Of a stretch of DNA of 64,000 bases, positions 1-8,775 are shown in pieces; the first letter of the stretch is position 1; every line of letters starts with the position of its first letter. Below the pieces are notes generated by a model. It saw only the letters and a list, made by a program, of their open reading frames with translations, did no database searches and was not told where the DNA came from. A program made the position numbers and the translations under genes. Origin of the DNA: an uncultured Oscillospiraceae bacterium (GTDB lineage: Bacteria; Bacillota; Clostridia; Oscillospirales; Acutalibacteraceae). The stretch lies in NCBI GenBank assembly GCA_900547445.1, contig URGJ01000003.1, forward strand, positions 1-64,000. Direction: 5' to 3'.

Positions 1-702
1 TTTGTACTGGTTTTCAAACCCACGAGAAGAAGATATATCAAACAAATTCTTCCCATACCTGCTAACCTTAACCGCCGTTAAATCCTCTACGGTTTCGCTT
101 GATATTTTTACTGCCATTTCGTGGGTTACAGGGGAAACATCGTCAACCAACATTGCGGTGTCGGATTTAGTGCCTTTCAGGGCGTTGGAAAAAGTGTTGT
201 CGGCGCGGTTTTGCTCGGTTGCAACCGCTTCAGCCACCGCTTTACCCGACTGTGCGTTTTCGCTGTCGGGGGTGTAGGTTTGGTCGACCGAGGGAATATT
301 AAGCCCCGCTATATCCTCGTCCGTGAAATAGTCAACACCCTTTTGCGGGGTGTAACCGTTTTCACCCTTGTCACCCTTTAAGCCTTGAATACCCTGAATG
401 CCTTGTATTCCCTGCTCTCCGGGGTCGCCTTTATCGCCTTTAAGTCCCTGCGGTCCTTGCGCTCCTGTATCGCCCTTGTCGCCTTTTTTACCCTGTGCGC
501 CGGGGTCTCCTTTTGGACCTTTTTTATAAGACAAAGAATTCCAAGCGGTAACGCCGTCACCGACCTTTAACCACTCGCCGTCCGCGCCGTCGGTTACAAT
601 GCCGAATTCACCGTCTCGCAGTATAGGGTTTTCGCTCGTCCAGTCCGCCGCTTTTTTGCGCTTGGGTTGAAATATGAAATTTTCAACAAATATTTTTGCC
701 AT
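1..702 (-). CDS. phage tail fibre with collagen-like repeats (3' end outside window)
   Basis: The frame is open from an ATG at 702 to the window edge (234 codons), with a TAAGGAGG ribosome site in front. Residues about 15-55 read ENPILRDGEFGIVTDG followed by LKVGDGVTAWNSL, the small N-terminal module common on phage tail fibres and tropism determinants. About 18 Gly-X-Y triplets follow (GPKGDPGAQG, GDKGDTGAQG, GIQGIQGIQG), which in other phage fibres form a collagen-like triple-helical stalk. Downstream is YGKNLFDISSS, typical of clostridial fibre shafts. The receptor-binding end is not in the window. It is 12 bp downstream of the baseplate gene and probably cotranscribed. The family-level call is solid; host specificity cannot be read. 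Confidence 0.85.
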   Translation of the reverse strand, partial: MAKIFVENFIFQPKRKKAADWTSENPILRDGEFGIVTDGADGEWLKVGDGVTAWNSLSYKKGPKGDPGAQGKKGDKGDTGAQGPQGLKGDKGDPGEQGIQGIQGIQGLKGDKGENGYTPQKGVDYFTDEDIAGLNIPSVDQTYTPDSENAQSGKAVAEAVATEQNRADNTFSNALKGTKSDTAMLVDDVSPVTHEMAVKISSETVEDLTAVKVSRYGKNLFDISSSRGFENQYK

Positions 703-714
703 ACGATTACCTCC

Positions 715-1830
715 TTAAGCTATCCTGCGCCAACAATAATTTGCTAAATACGGTGGCATATTGTTGTGGGGTTGACCGCCGCCGAACTTATATCCATATC
801 CGTATTGAGTTTCATTTGTAATATCTGTGCCTGTAATTCCACCTGATGTGAAAGTATCGAAATTAGTGCCATAAGCGTGCCCTTTTACGCCTTTATTAGC
901 GTGCTGTCCAACAACCGCAGTTGCAAATTCGCCGTCTATTTCAGGCAATTCCGTTTCAGTTAATGTATGTGTAGCTTTGCCGCCTGTATCTCCTGCCAAA
1001 TAGGTATCTCCTGCTGCAAGCAAGAATACATCTTTTACGCGTTCCCAAGTGCCGCCGAACAAAGCGGCAGGGTCTGTCGGGTCATCCGACCAATATAATG
1101 AGCGTAGTGGATGTGCAGCCAATATAGCCTCTTTTTTTATCTGTTCTATCAAATTTGTTAATTTGTCAAATTCCATCGTAACTGTTTTATTGGCTATCGC
1201 GTTATCGCTTGCCTTTGAAAGCTCGGTATCGACAACGAAATTAACGTCCATTTCTCCGAATGTGCCGTTTCCGTCAAAAACAACGGTACTGCCGCCCTCA
1301 ATAGCAAGTCTTGCCGTCTCGGTCTTGTCCTGTGCTTCAACCGCCGTATCTGCCGACTGTTCAGCCCTTGTCGCCGCGTTTTTCGCCGCTTCGGTAAGGG
1401 TCGAAAGACTTTCCCTTGAATTGCCGTTGTCGCTGTCGGTCTCGGGTACGTTTTCAAATCGGAGCTTTGCCGGGAAAGAAAGCAATTCCGTCTCGGTTTT
1501 TTCCTCCGCATTATAGTGGGAAATAACAAGATACACCCGCGCTTTTCCTCCGCTCCGTGTCAGGTTTTCCCCGACCGTGAATGATACCGTATCGGAAGTA
1601 AGCGCCGACGGCTCGGTTTTTACAGCCCCGCCCATACTGTCACAGCAGTCAAAGCGATAAACAAGGGTATCGGTCTCGCCCTTTTCGCTTAACAGCGCCT
1701 GATATAGCGTACTGTCGAGCGTAAAGACAAGCTGTGTGACCGCGTGCTCGCTTTGAAGCCCCGCCTGCTGCTCGGTATTGGGACTTATTCCGTCGCTTTT
1801 AACCGAGTAGCTGATTGTCCTGATTGCCAT
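715..1830 (-). CDS. phage baseplate/receptor-binding protein with BppU-like N-terminus
   Basis: A 371-residue virion protein. Residues 1-130 (ISYSVKSDG, LVFTLDSTLYQ) resemble the Ig-like N-terminal domain of BppU-type baseplate upper proteins. Residues 140-230 are Ala/Glu-rich and probably helical. The C-terminus has the phage distal-fibre pattern ALFGGTWERV, GDTGGKATHTLT and HNNMPPYLANYCWRRIA, a collar/fibre-tip fold often placed at the host contact surface. It starts at ATG 1830 behind AAGGAGGC. It lies between the small peptide island and the collagen-like fibre, so it is probably part of the adsorption apparatus. Family assignment is by motif recall only. Confidence 0.8.
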   Translation of the reverse strand: MAIRTISYSVKSDGISPNTEQQAGLQSEHAVTQLVFTLDSTLYQALLSEKGETDTLVYRFDCCDSMGGAVKTEPSALTSDTVSFTVGENLTRSGGKARVYLVISHYNAEEKTETELLSFPAKLRFENVPETDSDNGNSRESLSTLTEAAKNAATRAEQSADTAVEAQDKTETARLAIEGGSTVVFDGNGTFGEMDVNFVVDTELSKASDNAIANKTVTMEFDKLTNLIEQIKKEAILAAHPLRSLYWSDDPTDPAALFGGTWERVKDVFLLAAGDTYLAGDTGGKATHTLTETELPEIDGEFATAVVGQHANKGVKGHAYGTNFDTFTSGGITGTDITNETQYGYGYKFGGGQPHNNMPPYLANYCWRRIA

Positions 1831-1913
1831 TTTTATGCCTCCTTAAAATTTAAAAGCGCACCGCCGAAGCGACACGCTTTGTTTACAAAATGAAAAAGCA
1901 TTCCGAAGAACGC

Positions 1914-1942
1914 TTGACATTTTAAAAGTATTTGATTATAAT
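1914..1942 (+). promoter_or_regulatory. consensus promoter of antisense RNA A
   Basis: TTGACA (1914-1919) and TATAAT (1937-1942) are both perfect, with a 17-bp spacer. It points rightward, against the direction of every structural gene here. Predicted start is near 1949. Confidence 0.85.
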
Positions 1943-1948
1943 AAGTGT

Positions 1949-2042
1949 GTAAGGCAAACCGATAGACGGTTAGCCCTCAAAATATTTGACTAAAGAAATC
2001 AGTCGCCTACTTTTGACGGAGCAGGGCGGCTATTTCTTTTTT
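1949..2042 (+). ncRNA. candidate antisense antitoxin RNA A
   Basis: About 95 nt from the consensus promoter to a strong terminator. The terminator pairs AAAGAAAT plus AGTCGCC (1993-2008) with GGCGGCT plus ATTTCTTT (2024-2038) and ends in a T run. The RNA covers the stop codon and 3' untranslated part of the opposing 21-residue peptide gene, so the two transcripts are complementary over their 3' ends. Its first bases GTGTAAGGCAAACC (1947-1960) recur almost exactly at the 5' end of the peptide mRNA (13 of 14 bases). No ORF with a ribosome site is seen in it. The antitoxin role is inferred from layout. Confidence 0.6.
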
Positions 2043-2095
2043 ATTGCAATGATTGAATATAAAACTATAATAAGGATTATAATTATGTACTCCAT
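2030..2095 (-). CDS. 21-residue hydrophobic peptide A, candidate type I toxin
   Basis: ATG at 2095 follows an AAAGGGGG ribosome site with 8-nt spacing. The product starts MEYIIIILIIVL and ends AIKKK: one transmembrane-length stretch of Ile/Leu/Val with a triple-Lys tail. This is the composition of membrane-acting type I toxins (the Fst, TxpA and holin-like toxin families), although those are usually longer (about 30-60 residues). It has its own leftward promoter and an opposing RNA. A second copy of the whole arrangement lies 250 bp away. It sits in a structural operon but is not a holin of normal size. Toxicity is not shown by the sequence. Confidence 0.6.
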   Translation of the reverse strand: MEYIIIILIIVLYSIIAIKKK

Positions 2096-2162
2096 CGGCA
2101 ACGCCCCCTTTCGAGGGCAGAACTTAACCGCCTACCGTTTAAGGTTCGCCTTACACGAGGTT

Positions 2163-2191
2163 ATTATATCAGCTCCCGACAGATTTTGCAA
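2163..2191 (-). promoter_or_regulatory. promoter of peptide A mRNA
   Basis: On the minus strand TTGCAA (2191-2186) and a perfect TATAAT (2168-2163) are 17 bp apart. Predicted start is near 2156, giving a leader of about 60 nt before the ATG at 2095. The leader begins GTGTAAGGCGAACC, matching the 5' end of the opposing RNA. Confidence 0.75.
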
Positions 2192-2232
2192 CAATCAGAA
2201 GCTTATTTAAAAATGTTTCGTATCAAGAATAC

Positions 2233-2261
2233 TTGACATTTTCCTAAATACTAATTATAAT
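2233..2261 (+). promoter_or_regulatory. consensus promoter of antisense RNA B
   Basis: TTGACA (2233-2238) and TATAAT (2256-2261), both perfect, 17-bp spacer, rightward. It is the same architecture as the promoter at 1914. Confidence 0.85.
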
Positions 2262-2267
2262 GAAGAT

Positions 2268-2353
2268 GGAACCGATGGGCGACCGATTAGGTCATCCCCA
2301 AAAGTTCATCGGATTAACCGCTTGCCTTTGGTCGGGAGAGCGGTTATTTTTTT
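2268..2353 (+). ncRNA. candidate antisense antitoxin RNA B
   Basis: About 85 nt. CCGATG (2272-2277) pairs with CATCGG (2307-2312), enclosing a GACC/GGTC hairpin. The RNA ends at a terminator with 8-bp arms TAACCGCT (2315-2322) and AGCGGTTA (2339-2346) followed by seven T. The right arm of that terminator contains the complement of the stop codon of peptide B, so the RNA overlaps the 3' end of the peptide mRNA. The CCGATGGGC near its 5' end is repeated near the 5' end of the peptide mRNA. The regulatory role is inferred from this symmetry. Confidence 0.6.
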
Positions 2354-2406
2354 ATGGAGATAATTAACAGAAGCAATACAATAAGTATAAGCAACTCATA
2401 ACCCAT
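2344..2406 (-). CDS. 20-residue hydrophobic peptide B, candidate type I toxin
   Basis: ATG at 2406 lies 7 nt after AAGGGGGTG; another in-frame ATG at 2412 is too close to the ribosome site. The product begins MGYELLILIVLLLL and ends IISIKK. It has the same plan as peptide A (Met-x-Tyr, about 15 aliphatic residues, Ile-Lys-Lys), so the two are paralogues although the DNA has diverged. Its stop codon lies inside the terminator of the opposing RNA, as expected of a convergent antisense pair. Confidence 0.6.
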   Translation of the reverse strand: MGYELLILIVLLLLIISIKK

Positions 2407-2463
2407 AAGCATCACCCCCTTACCATCATCAGGGGGAATACTAACCGTTCAGCCCATCGGCTT

Positions 2464-2491
2464 GCCGCAAGGAAACCCCTGCGGCTTTTTT
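2464..2491 (+). terminator. hairpin with T run; 5' stem of peptide B mRNA on the other strand
   Basis: GCCGCA (2464-2469) pairs with TGCGGC (2480-2485), extended by GG/CC, followed by six T on the plus strand. Read leftward, the same stem forms the first bases of the peptide B mRNA, a place where Fst-type toxin mRNAs carry a stabilising 5' stem-loop. Confidence 0.6.
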
Positions 2492-2520
2492 ATTATAATG
2501 TTTTGCAGTACAAAAGGCAA
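2492..2520 (-). promoter_or_regulatory. promoter of peptide B mRNA
   Basis: Minus-strand TTGCCT (2520-2515) and perfect TATAAT (2497-2492), 17-bp spacer. It lies just beyond the stop codon of the 2,078-residue virion gene; predicted start is near 2485, leaving a leader of about 80 nt. Confidence 0.7.
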
Positions 2521-2526
2521 GTTTTT

Positions 2527-5500
2527 TTACTTTACCACCTTGTACTTATCAGCCAATTCGTCCGACACATCCTCTTTCGCGTTTTTGAGCATTTCAGCGG
2601 TATATTCGTCCGATACATTCATAGTAAGAATACGGTCATATTCCTTTTCGATTTTGTCGTAATACTCATCAACATAATCAAGGTAATCCTCCAAATCCAT
2701 AGTATACTTAACCTTGTCAATACTGTATTCACGGCTGAAGGTCTTATCATAAAGAATATCCTTGTCGCCCGTGCGTTCAAGAAGTCCGAATAGCTTTTTA
2801 TCAACGCCCGAATTTTTCTCAAAGCTATCTGCATAATCCCGTGCCAGTATTTTGATTTCCCGCGCGCTGTCGGGGTTTTCCTTGCCGTATTTATTAAGCG
2901 CGGAAATAACACTCTTTGCCGCCGAATACTGCTTGTTTTTATAAACTGCCTCAGCATTATCGGGATATGAATTAGCCTTTTTCTCGTATTTATCGGCATT
3001 GTCGTAAAATCGGTTCAGAATGTCGGTAGAATAAGCATTGTCTGTTATAAGCTTAGTGCCTATTCCGAGCAACCAGTCCTTTTCGGTTCTGCCTAAAGAC
3101 TTGTTTAAGAGACCGAGTATTCCCAAATTGCTATTAATTATATGGTCTATTTTCATAGGAGAATATCCAGCAAGCTGACCGAGCGCTTTGGCGATATATG
3201 TCGTTTTCTCGTTGTACTGCTCTTTAGGCTCTAATTTTTCATAATAGCTTGATACTATCGGTGTCCCCTTGAAATCCTCGTTTTTCCATAAATCTTTAGC
3301 GGTGCTTAATATTATGGCGTCTGTCGGCAACGGCGGCGCGAACACAAGCCATAAATACGATAAATAATCCTTGATTTCCTGACTATAATCAACATCTTCT
3401 TTAAGCGCGATTTCAAAAACGCGTTCAAGTGTACTGTCGAAAACGGCGGTGTCCTTTGATTTCGGTATGCTGAAAAATTTTCCGTTGCCGATATAAAAAT
3501 TATAAAAATTGTTCTTTTTATAGGCGGAAAGCTTTTCGTACTCGTCGTTGTCGTCGTCGCCCATAGCAAGCATATTCCAAGCAAAAAGCAATCCTACCGT
3601 GATTACGCCCGATACAACGGTCTTCGCGAAAAATGCCTTGTTTTTCTCGCTGTCCAAAGCTGTTGAAACAAGCTTGTTAACGCCTTGAATACCTGCATTG
3701 AAATAGGGAATGTACTGGTCTATCACCTTTGACTTACTACCGCTTCGGTTAAAGTTTACGGTTATTTCCTCTGCGGCAAGCAAAGCCTTTTGAGTGTCGC
3801 CTGTCTGTTCGTATACGCGCTTAAATTCGGCAAGTCTCGGAGCGGTCTCTATAAAATCGGCGAGTTGTTCAATGGCTTCAATAAGATTAAATCGGGAAAT
3901 AAAGTGCTTAAGATAACTTTCGTCCTTTTTAATAAGCTCGCTCATTGTGGTTTTTAACTCTTTTGAATTATATATAAGCGAGTTGTTATAACCGCCGCCG
4001 ACAGTTTTGTAGAGCTTTACAATATCGCTTGCCTTGTCCCCGCGAACCTGACTGAAAGCGCTTATTACTGCACGGACATAATCAACAGTAAATTTAACCG
4101 GATTTTTTTCAATGCTGTATTTATATGCGGAGTTAAAATCGCGCGGAGTATTTGATGTAATCGACCACGCTACGTTTCCGCCTGTGGTAAGCACTTTAAA
4201 AAGCCGCGTAATGTTTCCGACCGCTCTTGTAAATGCCCCAAACTGCGGTTTATTAAGCCCGGTAAGTGCGGTAAGTAAATTGGGGTCGTGTACCTGATAA
4301 AGCGTTTTCTTGCCTTTTCTGTAAACCCATACAACATTTCTGCCCTGATTATTGCTCTGAACGAACTGCGTCACCGTATCGCCGATTATTTCATCAATAG
4401 TATCGGTGAAGTCGTCGGGAAGATTTCCGTTTTCCGACTGTTCCTTGTACCATTCGTTTATGCCCTTTTTTATGCTTTCGGTAGATACCGTAACAGGCAT
4501 CATATCAGGCGGCACTTGTTCAAGAAGATACCCAAGCCCCTCCACATTATCCGCCTTATTTGCTATATCCTGCATTACGGCGTTTCGGTCGGCGGCGTTC
4601 ATAAACTGCGCAACCTTTTGAGTTATGCTTTCAAGGGGGCTTAATATCTCAAGACCGCTGCCCTTTGCCCGCATAATCGGTGCTTTCTGATTAGCAACGC
4701 TTTTCTTTACTCCGTTCTTTCCGTCGCTGACATTTCGATTAAACGGTACATAGCAGGGGTATTTTTCATTAAGAGCCTTATACTGTTCCTTTGACAACAG
4801 ACCTGATTTAACGCCGTATTCGTATATAAAGCTTTTATACCAGCTATATAATTCTTCGGCGGTTTTCTTAAACTGCGGGTATGCTTTTTCAAGGCGCTTT
4901 ATTTCCTTGCTTATAAACTCTTTATCGTTTATACTGTCGTCCGCAAAAACCCTCTTGTCATTTTCTAAAAATTCAAGACCGTGTTTGTATACAAGGTACA
5001 TTTCAAAATCAGGCTTCGATTTATTATCTATTTCGGCAAGTACCTTTTGCAACGGTTGCATATTAAGCGGTTTTCCGTCGGAATCCTTTATAATGTTTCC
5101 GTCGCCGTCGCGCATATAAGCAAGACCGCCGTTTTCTCCGTCAAAGCTTGCCACACCGTCGCCTACAATGGCACTGCGCGCCCTTACATCGGCTTTCTTT
5201 GCATAGTAGAACAAATCGTAAGCTTTTTTGGAAATTTTCTTAAGCGGAGCGGCTTCGTCGACAAAGTTGGTTTCAAAGGCTTCCAAATAATCAGCAACCT
5301 CTTTGTCGGCAGCATTGCGTTTTCTTGCCTCCTCGCGGCTTATAACCGCCGCCCTTGCGCGGTCGGCTTTTTCAGCGGTAAAATATTCGTTGATTTTATC
5401 GCCTATGGTTTTAAGGTTGTTTAAATCCTCCGTGCCTTTTTCAGAAAGTACGCGTTCAAATTCCTCGTAAAAAAACGGATAACTACGCTTTGCGAGCGTT

Positions 5501-8500
5501 CTGTCGGCTAAATAATTCCTGATAAATTCCGCAACAGCCTCCCCGGGTCTTGCTTCAGGCGAATAGGAATTGTAAAAATTAGGTCTTGCGTCTTTAAGCA
5601 CACGCATAGCCTCGTTAATGCTTTGGAAGTTACGCAAATTATATTTTTTATCAAGATGGTGTCCAAGCTCGTGTCCTATCGTCGGAAGTGCATTGCTGAT
5701 TTTTGTCCGTATTGCTTCGGCTTTCACCTTATAAATTCCGTATGCCCTTTCCCTGAATTTTCCTTTTGATACCGGTATTCCGAAATCCTTTTCAATAAGC
5801 TTAATGATTTCGCCGACCGATACGGTCGAATCGCCTTTTTCATTTCCGAAAAGCGCCTTAAGCTTACTTACAAGCGTGCTGGTTTTCTCGCTTTTTTCGT
5901 TGGAGTTTTCAGCCGTCCAAAAGCTTTCGTCTTTAGCATAAGAATCTCTTTTAGTATCGACTTTGTCTGCCTGAACATCGGTTTTGTCGGAAAAAGAAAC
6001 AGACCCCAAAGAGTCTGCACCTATATCCTTATTAAATTTTTTAACTGCTGTTACAACTGAATTCCAATCATTGAACATTCCTCCAAAAGTCTGTTCGGCA
6101 TATTCAGGGTCTGTCATTACATATTGATTTATATATGCTGACAACTCCTTCATTAAAGGTTTCCAAGAGTTTATGTCATCAATATCATATTTTCCGCCGT
6201 AGTTATTATCATTAATCAATTTAATTACATTACGGTAGCTTTCACTAGTGAAAACTATATTCTCACACAAAGCACTTTCATATGTGGTGTAAACAGAATT
6301 ATTTGTGTTTTGTGACACATGTACAATTTCATGTAATGCAATTCCAACACCGTGCAATGTAGCATTGCTTGATATATAAACTGTTCCGTCAGGTGTTGTC
6401 ACAGCCTCATTTGTGGTTGTAGTGATTTTTCCATCATTACGATAAACCGTACCGTCACAATAAACTACTTTTACTCCAATGCTTCGCAAAGCTTTATAAG
6501 CCTTTCCACTCTCAGTGTTTGGGTTGACATAACCAGCGATAAATGCAAGAGTAGTTCCATCACGGGTTACTCTTTGCCCGACTGTGCCCAAAATTCCATT
6601 AATTCTTCTTTCGAAAGTGACTGAATCTTCTTCTGTAAATCTCTCGCTTTCTGAAGTTCCTCCGGTGTTAGTTTCGGCGCGTTCTTGACCGCTTCTGTCA
6701 ACTGTTCTTTTGTCAGATAACTCATTCTGCTCACCTCTGTCATAATTGTACTCCGCACCTGTCTCGCTGTCAAGGTTTACTTCATCGGCGCTGTCGGTCT
6801 TTTCAAGCAATCCGCCTATTATTTCGGCGCGTGGGGCGTATATCTGCACAGAAAGCGCAAGCTCTCCTATATCTTCATCAGATATATTTTCAGTAGATTT
6901 TGCTGTGTCATAAAGCTTTTTCACCTTGTCGGGGAATATACCGCCCTCGTCAACAACCGTTTCATAGCTTTTTATTACAGCTTCTATGCCGCCGTCACTG
7001 TTTTTTACAGTCTCCCCGACCTTTTTAAGAAAAGCTTTATTATCCTGACGCATTTCAGAAACTGCCTTAAACATCATATCTCCGACCGCAAAATCAGAAG
7101 TATCTCCCTCTATGACCTTTTGCGCAGATTTCGCAAGCTCGCTCTTTTTCTCTGATACCTCAGTAAAATATTTTGCAATATTCTTAATGTCGGTATTACT
7201 TTCCTTAAATGCATTATTGTAATATTTACCGCTCGACTGTATTGAAGCTTCGTTAAAAGCTTCTGATACATTTCCAAATCCGCCCATAAGAACAGATGTA
7301 AGCAGACCTATAAAGCCCTCGTAAGCCGCTGATGAAAGCGAATCAATAGGATTGTCAAATACCGTTTCGACATTTGCACCTAATATGTATTTTTGAAGTA
7401 TAGGCGATAAAAGCGACTGCATACTTTCCTCAACGAATTCGCTCGCACCACTGCCGACAACCTTTATAGCCGCTTTGGCAAGCGCGGAGGAAAAGCTTTT
7501 TGAAAAATTTGAAATCATCTTGCCCGATAGCGCTCCGCCAATACCCGGTATACCGCCTATCGCATATTCAAGCGCACACTCAGAAGCCGTGGAAGCTAAT
7601 GCATACACAAGAAGTTTTCCCTTATCGGTCACTCCCAACTGTGCGCCCTCTTTGTAGCTATTACCGAATACGCTGATTCCGAATACCGAAGTGCCGATAG
7701 CACTCGCCGCGGCACTCGGTAAGCCAAGACCTCCCGCAAGCATACCCGCTACCATTCCGGGCGCATTGTTTGCAATGTTCGTTACAACTTCCTGAACGGT
7801 TGAATTGAATTTTTCTCCGCGAGCGTTATAATATTCCTTTAACGCATAACTTGCGATACTGTAAGCGCTGTCAGGCTTTTCCGCAATAGCCTCGGGTTCT
7901 TTTCCGAATATAACATCATAGGTGGTGTTTATTCCCTCTGCATACTGGCTTAAGCCTGCATTCATGTAAAGGTCAAGACGGTTTTTTTCGCGTTGCCATT
8001 TTGTATAGGTATCCTGCACAGGGTCGCTCTTATCAGCCTCAAATTCTTTATTGCCAACCTTAATTTTATCGCTTACATATGCTGTATCGTCATAAATTTG
8101 GGCGGCTTTTGTTATTTGAAGCTTGCGTGCGTTATCGTTTACATTGCCTGTCATAACAGAGTTTGATTTTGCGCTGTTTTTGTTATATTCGTTAAGCAGC
8201 TTAAAGGTTTCAAGGGTATTGTTTTCATCCTCCGTCAGCTCCACACCCTTGTTTTTCTTGTCGATAATCTGTTTAACGCGGTTAAACCTTGCAATATTCT
8301 TAGGATTATTTTGAGCGGAAATGTCAAACGCGGTTGTAACAGAGCCAGTAAGCATTGTGTTAAGACCGTATTTGGAAATCGTATTTCGTTCCGAAGCCGT
8401 CAAATCCTCGCCCGCTTCAAGCTTCATAGGGACATTACTCATATTGACCCTATCTACAAGCGATATTACAGGCTGACTTTCAAGTAATCCTTTTGTAGGG

Positions 8501-8763
8501 TTTTTAGACGGAATAGGGTTACCGTTAACATAATAATTAAGCCCCGCCGACATCTTGCGCGTGCCTACGCTGTTTGTACCGCTTTTAAGGTCTGCGGAGA
8601 CAGGAGAGGCTATCTGTTGATTTTTTGTATATAACGGGGTTACGCCTTTTAAAACCTTTGCGGGGTTGACATCGCTCGGCGGAGTCGACCAGCTATTTAT
8701 TCCTTTGGATGTTTTTGTGGTATTAGCACTATTTGAAGGTGTAGACCAACTATTTACGCCCAT
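2527..8763 (-). CDS. giant internal/ejection virion protein with two zincin motifs
   Basis: A 2,078-residue protein starting at ATG 8763 behind AAGGAGGA. The first 45 residues hold a duplicated motif (GVNSWSTP, GINSWSTP). Residues about 330-400 are Gly/Ala-rich and membrane-like (GMVAGMLAGGLGLP). An HEIVH motif lies near residue 811 and HELGHH near residue 1031, both matching zinc metallopeptidase HExxH. The region around 1290-1750 (NEKYPCYVPFNRN to AGIQGVNKLV) looks like the large polyvalent protein modules of phage internal proteins. A second hydrophobic stretch (VVSGVITVGLLFAW) is near 1650, and the C-terminus is charged and helical. By size and position after the tail protein it is probably packaged and injected with the DNA. 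Whether either zincin is active is unknown. Confidence 0.7.
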   Translation of the reverse strand: MGVNSWSTPSNSANTTKTSKGINSWSTPPSDVNPAKVLKGVTPLYTKNQQIASPVSADLKSGTNSVGTRKMSAGLNYYVNGNPIPSKNPTKGLLESQPVISLVDRVNMSNVPMKLEAGEDLTASERNTISKYGLNTMLTGSVTTAFDISAQNNPKNIARFNRVKQIIDKKNKGVELTEDENNTLETFKLLNEYNKNSAKSNSVMTGNVNDNARKLQITKAAQIYDDTAYVSDKIKVGNKEFEADKSDPVQDTYTKWQREKNRLDLYMNAGLSQYAEGINTTYDVIFGKEPEAIAEKPDSAYSIASYALKEYYNARGEKFNSTVQEVVTNIANNAPGMVAGMLAGGLGLPSAAASAIGTSVFGISVFGNSYKEGAQLGVTDKGKLLVYALASTASECALEYAIGGIPGIGGALSGKMISNFSKSFSSALAKAAIKVVGSGASEFVEESMQSLLSPILQKYILGANVETVFDNPIDSLSSAAYEGFIGLLTSVLMGGFGNVSEAFNEASIQSSGKYYNNAFKESNTDIKNIAKYFTEVSEKKSELAKSAQKVIEGDTSDFAVGDMMFKAVSEMRQDNKAFLKKVGETVKNSDGGIEAVIKSYETVVDEGGIFPDKVKKLYDTAKSTENISDEDIGELALSVQIYAPRAEIIGGLLEKTDSADEVNLDSETGAEYNYDRGEQNELSDKRTVDRSGQERAETNTGGTSESERFTEEDSVTFERRINGILGTVGQRVTRDGTTLAFIAGYVNPNTESGKAYKALRSIGVKVVYCDGTVYRNDGKITTTTNEAVTTPDGTVYISSNATLHGVGIALHEIVHVSQNTNNSVYTTYESALCENIVFTSESYRNVIKLINDNNYGGKYDIDDINSWKPLMKELSAYINQYVMTDPEYAEQTFGGMFNDWNSVVTAVKKFNKDIGADSLGSVSFSDKTDVQADKVDTKRDSYAKDESFWTAENSNEKSEKTSTLVSKLKALFGNEKGDSTVSVGEIIKLIEKDFGIPVSKGKFRERAYGIYKVKAEAIRTKISNALPTIGHELGHHLDKKYNLRNFQSINEAMRVLKDARPNFYNSYSPEARPGEAVAEFIRNYLADRTLAKRSYPFFYEEFERVLSEKGTEDLNNLKTIGDKINEYFTAEKADRARAAVISREEARKRNAADKEVADYLEAFETNFVDEAAPLKKISKKAYDLFYYAKKADVRARSAIVGDGVASFDGENGGLAYMRDGDGNIIKDSDGKPLNMQPLQKVLAEIDNKSKPDFEMYLVYKHGLEFLENDKRVFADDSINDKEFISKEIKRLEKAYPQFKKTAEELYSWYKSFIYEYGVKSGLLSKEQYKALNEKYPCYVPFNRNVSDGKNGVKKSVANQKAPIMRAKGSGLEILSPLESITQKVAQFMNAADRNAVMQDIANKADNVEGLGYLLEQVPPDMMPVTVSTESIKKGINEWYKEQSENGNLPDDFTDTIDEIIGDTVTQFVQSNNQGRNVVWVYRKGKKTLYQVHDPNLLTALTGLNKPQFGAFTRAVGNITRLFKVLTTGGNVAWSITSNTPRDFNSAYKYSIEKNPVKFTVDYVRAVISAFSQVRGDKASDIVKLYKTVGGGYNNSLIYNSKELKTTMSELIKKDESYLKHFISRFNLIEAIEQLADFIETAPRLAEFKRVYEQTGDTQKALLAAEEITVNFNRSGSKSKVIDQYIPYFNAGIQGVNKLVSTALDSEKNKAFFAKTVVSGVITVGLLFAWNMLAMGDDDNDEYEKLSAYKKNNFYNFYIGNGKFFSIPKSKDTAVFDSTLERVFEIALKEDVDYSQEIKDYLSYLWLVFAPPLPTDAIILSTAKDLWKNEDFKGTPIVSSYYEKLEPKEQYNEKTTYIAKALGQLAGYSPMKIDHIINSNLGILGLLNKSLGRTEKDWLLGIGTKLITDNAYSTDILNRFYDNADKYEKKANSYPDNAEAVYKNKQYSAAKSVISALNKYGKENPDSAREIKILARDYADSFEKNSGVDKKLFGLLERTGDKDILYDKTFSREYSIDKVKYTMDLEDYLDYVDEYYDKIEKEYDRILTMNVSDEYTAEMLKNAKEDVSDELADKYKVVK

Positions 8764-8775
8764 TTTTATTCCTCC

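Noticed and set aside
6567..6773. A 68-residue leftward frame inside the giant virion gene
   Set aside because: It lies in a different frame of a continuous 2,078-residue gene, with no independent promoter; treated as chance, though its start has a GGTGAG site.
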